64,000 nucleotides of DNA. It comes from Alphaproteobacteria bacterium. Its GTDB lineage: Bacteria > Myxococcota_A > UBA796 > GCA-2862545. The stretch spans positions 1 to 64,000 of the forward strand of contig JACKEP010000024.1 of NCBI GenBank assembly GCA_020632915.1, written 5' to 3'. Below are positions 7,447 to 17,586 of this stretch, piece by piece. Made by a program: the position numbers and the translations under genes. The notes under the pieces are model-generated. The model worked only from the letters and a program-made list of their open reading frames with translations, searched no databases and was not told the DNA's origin. The first letter of the stretch is position 1, and the number at the start of each line of letters is the position of its first letter.

Positions 7447-9855
7447 ATGAACGCGACCGAGCTGCCCCAGTCCGACGACGTCCGCACCCGCCAGCTCGTG
7501 GAGCGCGCCCGCCGCACGCTCGCCGACGCCGCAGACCCCGCCGAGGGCTGGCGCGCCCTGGCCCGCGCGCTGGGGGGCCACCTCCACGACGACGGCGCCG
7601 AGCGCTGGGCGGCGTTCGGCTTCTTCGCGCCGGACCTGGTGCACCACGGGGTGAGCCCCGGCGACGTCTACGTGGAGCTGCTCACGCCGTCGCGCCCTGT
7701 CCGCCTCGACCGCGCCGTGCAGGACGTACACGTCGTGCGCACGCTGGTGCCCGCCCGTCGGGAAGGCGACACGTGGTGGGCGGCCGCCACGGGCATCGCG
7801 CCCGGCCACCGCGCGCGCCTCGGGACGCTGTACCGCCTGCGCTACCTCGACCCCCGCGAGGGCTGGAAGGCGATGGTCGATCCGCTCGCGGTGAGCCTGC
7901 CGTTCGGTCCGTTCGGCCCGGCCGAGCTCTACGACGTCGACCGCCTGCACGCCGATCGCGCCGACGCCGACTGGTTCGCTGCCCGCGCGGCCGCCGGCAC
8001 GCCGGCGGACGACGGCATCCCGCGCATGGCCGACCCGGGCAACCTGCTCGAGGTCCACCTGGGCACGGCCACCGCGGCCGGCACGGTCGCCGGTCTCACC
8101 CGACGCCTGCGCGTCCTGGCCGACAAGGTGGCGCGCGACCTGCCGCTCGATGCCGGCGACCACTGCCTGCTCGGCTACGACGCGCTCCAGCTCATGCCCA
8201 TCCACTGCACGGTCGCCGCCGAAGGCGGGCCGCCGTGCTGGGACGAGCCCGACGACGCCGAGCAGCTCTCAACGTCGTTCGACGTGGTCGCGCGCCGTCC
8301 CGCCACCACCAACTGGGGCTACGACGTCGTGATCGGCGGCTGCGCCGCGCCCAACCCCGCCCTGCTCGAGACGCGACGCCCCGACGAGATGGTCGATCTC
8401 GCCGTGGCGATGCACACGTTCCCGGGGCGGCCGATGGCGCTGGTGCTCGACGTGGTGTTCGGGCACGCCGACAACCAGGCGGTCGACCTGCTGCCCCGGC
8501 AGTTCTTCCTCGGTCCGAACATGTACGGCCAGGACCTGAACTACCGGCACCCCGCGGTGCGCGGCATCCTGCTGGAGCTGCAGCGGCGGCTGGTCGACCT
8601 GGGCGCGGACGGCGTGCGCGTCGACGGCGCCCAGGACTTCCGCGTGTGGGATCCGGTCACCCGCACCCTGCTCCACGACGACGCGTACCTCGACGCGATG
8701 AGCGCCGAGGTCGCCCACGTCGCCGGCACCGCCTACCGCCCGTGGATGGTGTTCGAGGACGGTCGCCCGTGGCCCCGCGAGGACTGGGAGCTCGCCTCGT
8801 CGTACCGGGCGGTCACCGAACAGCAGCCCCACGCCTGGCAGTGGGGACCGCTGACGTTCGCCCACAACACCCCGTTCCTGTACACGTTCTGGGTGGCGAA
8901 GTGGTGGCGCATCACCGAGATCGCGCGGCACGGCAGTCAGTGGATCTCGGGCTGCGCCAACCACGACACCGTCCGGCGCGGCACCCAGGTCAGCCCGCGG
9001 GTCAACATCAACCGGCGCCTGGGCACCACGCTGCTCGACATCCTCGACCACGCCTACGACAACGCCGCCGCCAACCTGCTCACCTACGCCGCGTTCCCCG
9101 GCACGCCGATGGACTTCCTGAATGCGTCGATGCGCGCGAGCTGGGGGTTCATGCGCAACACCGACGCGCGCTACGCGGTCAAGGTGGTCGCCGAGGAGAC
9201 CAGCTTCCTCGACTGGCAGGTGGACGCCGTCAGCTACGACAAGGTCGGCCGGTTCCGGCGGCTCAAGGGCCTGGGCTTTCAGCGCCTCGACGACCTGCGG
9301 GCGTTCACCCGTGTGCTGGCGGCCGCGATCGACGCCACCGATGGCGACGAGGACGCCACCGCCGACATCCTGCGCACGGCCGCGGCCCGGATGCCCGGCG
9401 TGCCCGACACCGTCGACGTCGCCGGCCTGCGGGCCTTCGCGGCTGCCTACATGGACGACGTGCACGACTACTGCAACGTCAGCCACTACGAGAGCGAGCT
9501 CGACCCGGTGCGCACGGCGTTCAACCTCGCGCTGCGGCGCTTCCGGCTCGACCGCCCCTGGCTGCGCGGCGACCTGGGCCCCGACGACGTGCTCGGCCGG
9601 CGGGAGCCCACCGACGGCGCCGTCCTCGTGCACGCCCTGCGCCACGCCCCCGACGGGAGCGAGCAGGTGCTGATGATCGCGAACATGCAGGGCGACACGG
9701 TGACCGTCACGCCCACCGCGCTGCCGATCCCGGGGCTTGCGGCCGAGGGCTGGGAGCCCGTCCTGGCCTCGCCCCACCGTCCGCTGGAGGCGGCCGACGC
9801 GCCGCATGCGCTGGCCGACTCGGAAGGGGTGGTGTTCCGGCGCGCGTGCGGGTGA
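7447..9855 (+). CDS. gghA: Glucosylglycerol hydrolase (GghA-like, GH13-related)
   Basis: The product has 802 residues from the ATG at 7447; the ribosome site is weak. It resembles the glucosylglycerol hydrolase family first described in cyanobacteria, which cleaves the compatible solute glucosylglycerol to glucose and glycerol when salt stress ends. GH13-type catalytic residues are visible: GVRVDGAQD with the nucleophile Asp393, MVFEDG with the acid/base Glu437, and CANHDT with His506/Asp507. The family assignment is strengthened by context, since the next genes are a HAD phosphatase and glucosylglycerol-phosphate synthase. The N-terminal 200 residues form a beta-rich region ahead of the barrel. 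A trehalose or other alpha-glucoside hydrolase role is the alternative. Confidence 0.8.
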   Translation: MNATELPQSDDVRTRQLVERARRTLADAADPAEGWRALARALGGHLHDDGAERWAAFGFFAPDLVHHGVSPGDVYVELLTPSRPVRLDRAVQDVHVVRTLVPARREGDTWWAAATGIAPGHRARLGTLYRLRYLDPREGWKAMVDPLAVSLPFGPFGPAELYDVDRLHADRADADWFAARAAAGTPADDGIPRMADPGNLLEVHLGTATAAGTVAGLTRRLRVLADKVARDLPLDAGDHCLLGYDALQLMPIHCTVAAEGGPPCWDEPDDAEQLSTSFDVVARRPATTNWGYDVVIGGCAAPNPALLETRRPDEMVDLAVAMHTFPGRPMALVLDVVFGHADNQAVDLLPRQFFLGPNMYGQDLNYRHPAVRGILLELQRRLVDLGADGVRVDGAQDFRVWDPVTRTLLHDDAYLDAMSAEVAHVAGTAYRPWMVFEDGRPWPREDWELASSYRAVTEQQPHAWQWGPLTFAHNTPFLYTFWVAKWWRITEIARHGSQWISGCANHDTVRRGTQVSPRVNINRRLGTTLLDILDHAYDNAAANLLTYAAFPGTPMDFLNASMRASWGFMRNTDARYAVKVVAEETSFLDWQVDAVSYDKVGRFRRLKGLGFQRLDDLRAFTRVLAAAIDATDGDEDATADILRTAAARMPGVPDTVDVAGLRAFAAAYMDDVHDYCNVSHYESELDPVRTAFNLALRRFRLDRPWLRGDLGPDDVLGRREPTDGAVLVHALRHAPDGSEQVLMIANMQGDTVTVTPTALPIPGLAAEGWEPVLASPHRPLEAADAPHALADSEGVVFRRACG

Positions 9856-9866
9856 CGGTCGGGTGT

Positions 9867-9882
9867 CCTCCCGGTGGGGAGG
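9867..9882. terminator. Small hairpin after the glucosylglycerol hydrolase gene
   Basis: CCTCCC, a GGTG loop and GGGAGG form a perfect six-base-pair stem, 12 bases after the gghA stop. It is not followed by a T-run, so it could be a weak terminator or attenuator separating hydrolase from synthesis genes. Confidence 0.35.
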
Positions 9883-9910
9883 TTGCGCGACCGCTTCATC
9901 CTGATAGGCT
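9883..9910 (+). promoter_or_regulatory. Candidate promoter for the HAD phosphatase-ggpS-symporter genes
   Basis: TTGCGC at 9883-9888 and TAGGCT at 9905-9910 are 16 bases apart, directly after the hairpin. This would leave a leader of about 60 bases before the ATG at 9980. An own promoter would let synthesis and breakdown of the solute be controlled separately. Confidence 0.4.
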
Positions 9911-9979
9911 GGCGTCGCAGCAAGCATACGTACATGCAAGCTCCGCTCTCCCGCAGCGCCGACGTTCCTCCTGTCCCGG

Positions 9980-10732
9980 ATGACCATGGTCACCCCTCCC
10001 AAGCTCGTGCTCGCCACAGATCTCGATGGCACCTTCCTGGGAGGCAGCGAGTCCCAACGCAGGGCGCTCTACGATCGCCTGGCCACCCATCGGGATCGCG
10101 TCCATCTCATCTTCGTGACGGGTCGCGACCTCCCCCACATCGACCAGCTATGCAAGGCGCCCGGGTTCCCGCTGCCGGACCACATCGTCGGCGACGTGGG
10201 CACCACGGTGGTGGACGGTCGGAGCCACCAGCCGGTGGCCGCCATCCAGGACTGGATCGCCACCTGCTGGGCCGACGGTGGGCCGCGTGCGCACGCGTTG
10301 CTGCGGGACACCCCAGGCCTGTCGCCCCAACCGGGCACCTTCGCCTACCGGGCGTCGTACTACTACGAGCCGGACGTGCTCGATCCCGACGTGCCCGAGC
10401 GCGTGCGTCGGGCCGGCTTCGACTGCATCGTGTCGGCCGACACGTTCCTCGACGTGCTGCCGCCCGGGGTGAGCAAGGGGCCGTCGTTGCTCCGTCTGCT
10501 CGACCACCTGGGCCTGCCGCGCGACCGGGTGCTGGTCGCCGGCGACACGCTCAACGACCTGTCCCTGTTCCAGACCGGCCTGCGCGGTGTGGTCGTGGGC
10601 AACGCCGAGAAGGCGCTGCGCGACGCCACCGAGGGGCTGCCCCACGTCCACCACAGCCCGGCCCCGGGAGCGGCCGGCATCCTCGACGCGCTCGACCACC
10701 ACGATCTCGCACCCTGGGAGGACTCGCCATGA
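9980..10732 (+). CDS. HAD-family sugar phosphatase, probable glucosylglycerol-phosphate phosphatase
   Basis: The 250-residue product starts at ATG 9980 (ATG 9986 is a possible alternative). It has HAD motif I, ATDLDGTF, with nucleophile Asp14 and Asp16, the motif II threonine in FVTGRD, a C-terminal lysine loop (SKGPSLLRLL) and motif IV GDTLNDLSLF. The cap resembles the sucrose-phosphate/trehalose-phosphate phosphatase group. Its stop codon overlaps the ggpS start in ATGA, implying translational coupling. In several heterotrophic bacteria a HAD domain of this kind is fused to the N-terminus of GgpS (GgpPS). Here the same two parts are separate, adjacent genes, so dephosphorylation of glucosylglycerol phosphate is the likely role. 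Confidence 0.8.
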   Translation: MTMVTPPKLVLATDLDGTFLGGSESQRRALYDRLATHRDRVHLIFVTGRDLPHIDQLCKAPGFPLPDHIVGDVGTTVVDGRSHQPVAAIQDWIATCWADGGPRAHALLRDTPGLSPQPGTFAYRASYYYEPDVLDPDVPERVRRAGFDCIVSADTFLDVLPPGVSKGPSLLRLLDHLGLPRDRVLVAGDTLNDLSLFQTGLRGVVVGNAEKALRDATEGLPHVHHSPAPGAAGILDALDHHDLAPWEDSP

Positions 10733-12267
10733 GCGGAACGTCCAAGCTCGTCATCGTCTACCACCGCCAGCCCTACGAGGAGGTGGTGCAAGACGGCAAG
10801 GTGGTCTTCCAGGAGAACAGCTCGCCCAACGGCATCGTGCCCACGCTCAAGAGCTTCTTCGGGCGCGTGGAGCAGGGCACGTGGGTGGCGTGGAAGCGCG
10901 CGCCGGATCCCGACGCCGTCACGTGGCCCCGCAAGGTCAGCTTCGACGATCACTACGGCCGCTACGACGTCGTGCGCCTGCCGCTGGAGCCCGACCGGAT
11001 CCGCAGCTTCTACCACGTGACCAGCAAGGAGGCGCTCTGGCCGATCCTCCACTCGTTCCCGTGGCAGTTCAGCGCGTCGAACGTCGACTGGGACACGTTC
11101 GAGGAGGTCAACCGGCGCTTTGCCGAGGCCGCCTGCGCCGAGGCCGCCGACGACGCGCTGATCTGGGTCCACGACTACAACCTGTGGCTCGTGCCGTTCT
11201 ACGTGCGGCAGCTCAAGCCCAAGGCCCGCATCGCCTTCTTCCACCACACGCCGTTCCCCGGGCCGGACGTGTTCAACATCCTGCCGTGGCGGGATCGGGT
11301 GGTCGACAGCCTGCTCGCCTGCGATCTGGTGGGCTTCCACGTGCCCCGCTACGCCAACAACTTCGCCGCGGTCGCGGTGGGGCTGCGCGGCGCGAAGGTC
11401 ACCGAGGAGCTGCCTGCGTCGCGCGGTCTCGATCGCTGCGGGCGCGCCCTGTCCGACCCGAGCGTGGTCACCCGGCTCGCCCACGACGGCCGGATCGTCC
11501 GCCTCGACGCTTGGCCCGTCGGCACCGATCCGCGGGTCATCCACCAGCTGCTCGGCAGCGACGACAGCCGCGCCGCGCTCGACCGCATCGCCCAGGAGCT
11601 GTCCGGTCAGCGGCTGATCGTGAGCATCGGCCGGGTGGACTACGTCAAGGGCACCAAGGAGATGCTGCAGACCTACGAGCGGCTCCTGTCGCGGCGTCCC
11701 GAGCTGCACGGCAAGGTCAAGCTGCTGGTCACGAGCGTCAAGGCGAACAAGGGCATGGCGGTCTACCGCGACGCCCGCGCCGAGATCGAGCAGCTGGTGG
11801 GCCACATCAACGGCCGCTTCAGCCGGCTGGACTGGTCGCCGGTGCTGCTGTTCACCGACAAGGTGCCGTTCCCCGAGATCGTCCGGTACTACAAGGCCGC
11901 CGACATCTGCTGGACCACGCCGCTGCGCGACGGGCTCAACCTCGTCGCCAAGGAGTTCGTCGCCGCCCACGAGGGCAACGACGGCATCCTGATCCTGTCG
12001 GAGTTCACGGGCGTGAGCGTCGAGCTGCCCGACGCCGTGTTGTGCAACCCCTACAGCGAAGACAGCATGGACCGCGCGATGGACACCGCGCTGGCGATGG
12101 ACCCGCCCGAGGCCCGTCGCCGCGCCCGCGCGATGTACGAGATGGTGTCGACCTACGACATCGCCCGGTGGGCGGAGCACTGCTTCGAGCGCTTCGCCGA
12201 GCTCGACGGCACGGGGGACGACCTGCCCGCCGTGCTCACGCTGCCGCCGTCCCGCGCGTCGGCCTGA
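10729..12267 (+). CDS. ggpS: Glucosylglycerol-phosphate synthase
   Basis: The 512-residue GT20 enzyme starts at ATG 10729, inside the stop of the HAD gene, with GGGAGGA upstream. It makes glucosylglycerol phosphate from ADP-glucose and glycerol 3-phosphate in the cytoplasm. The N-terminus, YHRQPYEEVVQDGK then SPNGIVPTLKSFF, is typical of GgpS and differs from trehalose-6-phosphate synthase (OtsA). Common GT20 features follow: WVHDYNLWLVP, FFHHTPFPGPDVFN, SIGRVDYVKG and RDGLNLVAKEFVA. Length matches the family. With gghA, the phosphatase and the symporter it forms a complete osmolyte turnover locus. Confidence 0.92.
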   Translation: MSGTSKLVIVYHRQPYEEVVQDGKVVFQENSSPNGIVPTLKSFFGRVEQGTWVAWKRAPDPDAVTWPRKVSFDDHYGRYDVVRLPLEPDRIRSFYHVTSKEALWPILHSFPWQFSASNVDWDTFEEVNRRFAEAACAEAADDALIWVHDYNLWLVPFYVRQLKPKARIAFFHHTPFPGPDVFNILPWRDRVVDSLLACDLVGFHVPRYANNFAAVAVGLRGAKVTEELPASRGLDRCGRALSDPSVVTRLAHDGRIVRLDAWPVGTDPRVIHQLLGSDDSRAALDRIAQELSGQRLIVSIGRVDYVKGTKEMLQTYERLLSRRPELHGKVKLLVTSVKANKGMAVYRDARAEIEQLVGHINGRFSRLDWSPVLLFTDKVPFPEIVRYYKAADICWTTPLRDGLNLVAKEFVAAHEGNDGILILSEFTGVSVELPDAVLCNPYSEDSMDRAMDTALAMDPPEARRRARAMYEMVSTYDIARWAEHCFERFAELDGTGDDLPAVLTLPPSRASA

Positions 12268-12270
12268 CCG

Positions 12271-13806
12271 GTGCACCCGGTCGACCTCACGCTCGTCGTC
12301 CTGTACCTGGTGGCCACGCTCCTGCTCGGGGCGTGGGTCAGCCGGGGCGTGCAGGAGGACGAGGACCTGTTCCTCGCGGGCCGCAGCCTGTCCTGGGGAC
12401 CGATCGGCCTGTCGCTGTTCGCGTCCAACATCTCGAGCACCACGCTCGTGGGGCTGGCCGGCGCGGCCTACGTCAGCGGCATCGCGGTGTCGGCCTACGA
12501 GTGGATGGCCGGTGCCGTGCTCGTGCTGATGTCGTTCGTGGTGGTGCCGGTCTACCTCAAGGCCCGGATCAGCACGGTGCCCGAGTACCTGGAGCGGCGC
12601 TTCGACCGTCGCTTGCGGCTGTACTTCTCGGCGATCACCATCTTCCTGTCGATCGTGGTCGACACGGCCGGGGGCCTGTACGCCGGCAGCCTGGTGCTCC
12701 AGGTGTTCTGGCCCGACCTGCCGGTGACTGTGTCGTGCTTCGGCATGGCGCTCATCGCGGGCCTGTACACCACGGCAGGCGGCCTGCGCGCGGTGGTCTA
12801 CACCGACGTCGTGCAGGCGATCGTGCTGTTGGTGGGGTCGTTCGCGCTCACGGCGGTGGCGTTCGGCGACCTCGGCAACTCGTGGGCCGCGGTCATCGCC
12901 GACCTGCCGCCCGAGCGCCTGTCGCTCGTCCGACCGCTGGACGACCCGGACCTGCCGTGGCTGGGCCTCGTCACCGGGGTGCCGGTGCTCGGCTTCTGGT
13001 ACTGGGCGACGAACCAGTACATCACCCAGCGCATCCTGGCGGCGAAGGACGTCACCCAGGCGCGGTGGGGGGCGATGCTGGGCGGTGGCCTCAAGCTGCT
13101 GCCCCTGTTCGTGATGGTGCTGCCGGGCACGATGGCCATCCACCTGCTGCCCGGCCTCGACGACCCGGACATGGTGCTACCGACGATGATCCGGCAGCTG
13201 CTGCCGGTGGGCGTGACCGGCCTGATGATCGCGGCGCTGGTGAGCGCCATCCTGTCGAGCGTCGACTCCACGCTCAACGCGGCGAGCGCGCTCGTGGTCC
13301 ACGACTTCCTCGGCGGCGACGACCAGGCGGGCGCGCGCACGGGCCGGATCAGCACACTCGTGCTGATGACGATCGCGGCGGTGTGGGCCCCGTTCATCGC
13401 CGAGGCCGGCGGCCTGTTCGCCTACCTGCAGCAGGCGTTCGCCATCGTCGCCCCGCCGGTCGCGGTGGTCTTCCTCGCCGGCATCGTGAGCCCGCGCGTG
13501 AGCCGCGAGGCCGGCCTGCTCGGCATGTTCGGCGGCCACCTGCTCGGGCTCGGCTTCTTCGTGGCCGGTCAGCTCGGGGTGTGGCCGGTCCACTTCACGA
13601 TCACGGCCGGGCTGACGACCCTGCTGACGGCGGCGCTGGTGGCCCTGGGGAGCGTGGTGTGGACGGCGCGCCCGGTGCCGCCCGACGCGGTGTTCCACGC
13701 CGCCCAGCTCGCGCCAGCGCGCCCGATGCCGTGGTGGAAGGACTACCGCTGGCAGGCGGTGGCGGTGCTGGGGTGCATCGGGGCGACGGTGGTCGGGTTC
13801 TGGTAG
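12271..13806 (+). CDS. Sodium/solute symporter (SSS family), probable osmolyte or sugar uptake
   Basis: The 511-residue product starts at GTG 12271, three bases after the ggpS stop, so it is in the same operon. About 13-14 membrane helices are visible. SSS-family marks include ASNISSTTLVGLAG, YLERRFDRRLR, TTAGGLRAVVYTDVVQ and VSAILSSVDSTLNAAS, closest to the SGLT/glucose-like branch. Sodium-driven import of glucosylglycerol, or of glucose released from it, is inferred from the operon, since the sequence alone does not fix the substrate. Cyanobacteria use an ABC transporter (Ggt) for this task, so a symporter would be a different solution. Confidence 0.85.
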   Translation: MHPVDLTLVVLYLVATLLLGAWVSRGVQEDEDLFLAGRSLSWGPIGLSLFASNISSTTLVGLAGAAYVSGIAVSAYEWMAGAVLVLMSFVVVPVYLKARISTVPEYLERRFDRRLRLYFSAITIFLSIVVDTAGGLYAGSLVLQVFWPDLPVTVSCFGMALIAGLYTTAGGLRAVVYTDVVQAIVLLVGSFALTAVAFGDLGNSWAAVIADLPPERLSLVRPLDDPDLPWLGLVTGVPVLGFWYWATNQYITQRILAAKDVTQARWGAMLGGGLKLLPLFVMVLPGTMAIHLLPGLDDPDMVLPTMIRQLLPVGVTGLMIAALVSAILSSVDSTLNAASALVVHDFLGGDDQAGARTGRISTLVLMTIAAVWAPFIAEAGGLFAYLQQAFAIVAPPVAVVFLAGIVSPRVSREAGLLGMFGGHLLGLGFFVAGQLGVWPVHFTITAGLTTLLTAALVALGSVVWTARPVPPDAVFHAAQLAPARPMPWWKDYRWQAVAVLGCIGATVVGFW

Positions 13807-13861
13807 GGGCGCGATCCGTGCGGCCCGCGACGGCGTCGACGGGCGCGGGGGCGCGCGCTGC

Positions 13862-14353
13862 TCACCCCTCCCAGACCATCTCGCCGCCCGGCAGGACGTA
13901 GACGATCAGCATCCGCCCGTCCCGCACCGTCGGCACGTGGCGGCTCCCGGCCGGCATCACCGCCCAGCCCGCCTGCACGCCCTCGAAGCTCGGCGTGCCC
14001 TCCATCGGCACGCACCAGCTCACCTCGCCCTTGGGGTGGGTGTGGGCGGCGCCGGCGCCCTGCATGTCGACGACGTCGATCGACAGGCCGCGGGTGGCCT
14101 CGGTGGGCTTGGCGAGGCGGCCGAAGCGCAGGGTGGGGGAGGCCTGGCGGGGCGTGAGGCCCACCTGGGCGTGGGTGTCGCGCAGGGCGGCGGTGACGCG
14201 GGCCATCGTGGCGTCGTCCAGCGCGGCGCGCAGGGCGTGCTCGGCGGGCGCGCGCTCGGACAGGTCGAGGGTGGCGACGACGTCGAGCACGGGGGCGAGC
14301 GTCGACAGCAGGGAGGCGACGGCGGCCGCGTGGTCTGGGGGCGTCTCGTTCAT
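13862..14353 (-). CDS. DUF4863 / 4-hydroxylaminobenzoate lyase-like cupin protein
   Basis: The product has 163 residues. The ATG at 14353 is preferred, with CGGAG nine bases upstream; a GTG six bases earlier is possible. The sequence GAAHTHPKGEVSWCVPMEG and a late PAGSRHVPTV match the DUF4863 family, which includes the PnbB lyase acting on 4-hydroxylaminobenzoate. The His-containing strands suggest a metal-binding cupin fold. No nitroaromatic pathway genes adjoin it, so only the family is claimed. It is convergent with the symporter and divergent from the gene at 14613. Confidence 0.65.
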   Translation of the reverse strand: MNETPPDHAAAVASLLSTLAPVLDVVATLDLSERAPAEHALRAALDDATMARVTAALRDTHAQVGLTPRQASPTLRFGRLAKPTEATRGLSIDVVDMQGAGAAHTHPKGEVSWCVPMEGTPSFEGVQAGWAVMPAGSRHVPTVRDGRMLIVYVLPGGEMVWEG

Positions 14354-14612
14354 CCACACTCCGTCATCGGCAGGGATCCATGTTCCGTGTCGTCACGTAC
14401 CCCGTCCAAGGAGACCGGGATGCGACCGCGTTCCGGCCTTCGTGACCGATGAGGACAGAAGCGCGCTGCGGTGGGCGCACCCCCTGACTGAGCAACGTGA
14501 ATGGAACCGCGCCCGAGGGCGTCCCAGGTGACGAAGCTCAAGAGGAGGGCGTCGAGCCGATTCGATGAGGAGCAGGGGCAAGGGTGGGGCCACGCAACCA
14601 AGGGAGGTGGCC

Positions 14613-15071
14613 ATGTCGTGGAAGTCGATGATGATGGCGCTCGCGGTGATCGACGCGGATCCGCACCTCGGTGCAGACGGCGTCTCCACCGAGGTGACGG
14701 CGGACGACGAGGAGGCGATCCGCCTGATGATCCGCAGCCAGCTCGCCGCGTTCCGTTCCGGCAACGCCGAGCGGGCCTACCGACACGCGTCCCACGGGGT
14801 GCGCGTCGCCTTCCCGGACCCCGAGCGCCTGCTCGCGATCGTGCGCAAGCGCTACCGCCCGCTCACCAACCCCAGCGGGGTCTGGTTCGGCGAGATCGTG
14901 ATCACGCCCGACGGGCTCGCGCAGGTGATGCAGGTGGTCGACGACAACGGCGACGTGCACCACGCGCTGTACCTGGTGGAGAAGGAGCGCGACGACGTCT
15001 GGCGCACCAACGGCTGCCTCATCGTCGGCGACGCCGTGATCGAGGCCGAGGCCGTGCCGCAGGCGGCGTGA
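14613..15071 (+). CDS. DUF4864 family protein
   Basis: The product is 152 residues; ATG 14613 lies seven bases after GGGAGG. After a variable N-terminus the sequence IRLMIRSQLAAFRSGNAERAYRHAS, here seen from residue 46, is the signature start of the NTF2-like DUF4864 family, followed by F-PDPERLLAIVRKRYRPL. Members are small alpha/beta-barrel proteins of unknown function, usually exported; here no clear signal peptide is seen. The 259-base interval upstream, shared with the divergent DUF4863 gene, shows no further recognisable feature. Confidence 0.7.
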   Translation: MSWKSMMMALAVIDADPHLGADGVSTEVTADDEEAIRLMIRSQLAAFRSGNAERAYRHASHGVRVAFPDPERLLAIVRKRYRPLTNPSGVWFGEIVITPDGLAQVMQVVDDNGDVHHALYLVEKERDDVWRTNGCLIVGDAVIEAEAVPQAA

Positions 15072-15089
15072 CCTCGGGAGGCTCCCGGC

Positions 15090-15740
15090 TCAGCGCGTCG
15101 CGTCGGCGTCGCGCGGCCACCCCCGGCGGAACACCACATCCTCCGGCACCTCGTCCGGGGGCACGCTGGGGGGCACCTCGCCGCCGCCACCGAGCGGCGT
15201 GACCACGCTGCCCCCGTAGCGCACGGTCGAAAAGCCCAGCGCGCTACCGGCGTTGACGCCCACCTCGACGTGGGTGCGCATCCACGTGGTGGTCGCCTGC
15301 GGCAGCGCCACCGAGCCGACGGCGAGCTCCAGCTCCGGCAGGTACCACCACGCGCCCCACACCCGGCCGCCGACGAACAGGCCGGTGGGGTCGTGGCGCG
15401 TGCCGAACGAGGCCCCCAGGTCGAGTGTGGCGCCAGCGCTCACGCCGGTGTCCGGCGAGCACGGCCCGGTGTGCAGCAGCACGTCGATCCGCGTGGGCTG
15501 GCGGGCGCCGAGGTCGAGGCGCACGGAGCTGCCGACCGCCCAGCCCACGGGCGAGCCCGTGTAGGCCAGCGCGTTCATGCGCGCGCCCACGCGGAAGCCG
15601 CCGCGCACTGGCGCCCGGGGCGCCACCGGGATGGAGACGTAGGCGCCGAGGATCATCACCACCGGCACGTCGGCGCGCGCAGGCGACGCCAGGCCGAGCG
15701 CGGTCGCCACCGCCAGCGCCACCCCCACCGATCGCTTCAC
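15090..15740 (-). CDS. Hypothetical secreted beta-rich protein
   Basis: The 216-residue product begins at GTG 15740 behind a very strong GGGGGGAGG. Residues 1-23 are a signal peptide ending SPARA. The body alternates short beta strands with glycines (GGFRVGARMNALAYTG, SSVRLDLGARQPTR, GATLDLGASFGTR), a pattern of outer-membrane beta-barrels. It ends in a Pro/Asp/Glu-rich tail. No family recognised. An envelope or barrel role is inferred from the pattern alone. Confidence 0.6.
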   Translation of the reverse strand: MKRSVGVALAVATALGLASPARADVPVVMILGAYVSIPVAPRAPVRGGFRVGARMNALAYTGSPVGWAVGSSVRLDLGARQPTRIDVLLHTGPCSPDTGVSAGATLDLGASFGTRHDPTGLFVGGRVWGAWWYLPELELAVGSVALPQATTTWMRTHVEVGVNAGSALGFSTVRYGGSVVTPLGGGGEVPPSVPPDEVPEDVVFRRGWPRDADATR

Positions 15741-15785
15741 GACGGCCTCCCCCCGTGCCCGCCGTCATCGTACCCCAACACCAGA

Positions 15786-15817
15786 GTGCCCCGCCGGCTG
15801 CACGGCCGGCGGGGCAC
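15786..15817. terminator. Strong hairpin terminator downstream of ahcY
   Basis: A perfect 13-base-pair stem (GTGCCCCGCCGGC and its complement) with a six-base TGCACG loop lies 82 bases past the ahcY stop on the minus strand and before the next minus-strand gene region. It lacks a long T-run. Confidence 0.6.
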
Positions 15818-15898
15818 CAGGGGTTGGTTGGGCGCTGGCGAGGCGCCCTGGTGGATTCGACACCAGAGAGGAAGGTATCGAGTGCAGACGAAGAAGGG

Positions 15899-17467
<1,569 letters not shown>

Positions 17468-17488
17468 GGGGGGGAGACCTCTCTGTGG

Positions 17489-17518
17489 TTCATTCGGATA
17501 TCCGGATGAACGGATGAA
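17489..17518. promoter_or_regulatory. Palindromic operator between ahcY and the SahR-like regulator
   Basis: A 22-base near-perfect palindrome occupies 17489-17510: TTCATTCGGATATCCGGATGAA, with one mismatched pair, centred on GATATC. A third CGGATGAA half-site follows directly at 17511-17518. It lies 22 bases before the ahcY start and about 75 before the regulator start, and is clearly less GC-rich than its surroundings. It is the natural binding site for the regulator encoded next to it. I cannot compare it with published SahR motifs from memory. Confidence 0.6.
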
Positions 17519-17586
17519 GGTCAAGGAGAACTTGCGTCCGGCGCCGCCTGTGCGACCATTCGCGACCCCTCGCCCCACGGAGCCCC

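Noticed and set aside
10729..12267. Trehalose-6-phosphate synthase
   Set aside because: The N-terminus YHRQPYEEVVQDGK and the gghA neighbour favour glucosylglycerol-phosphate synthase over OtsA.
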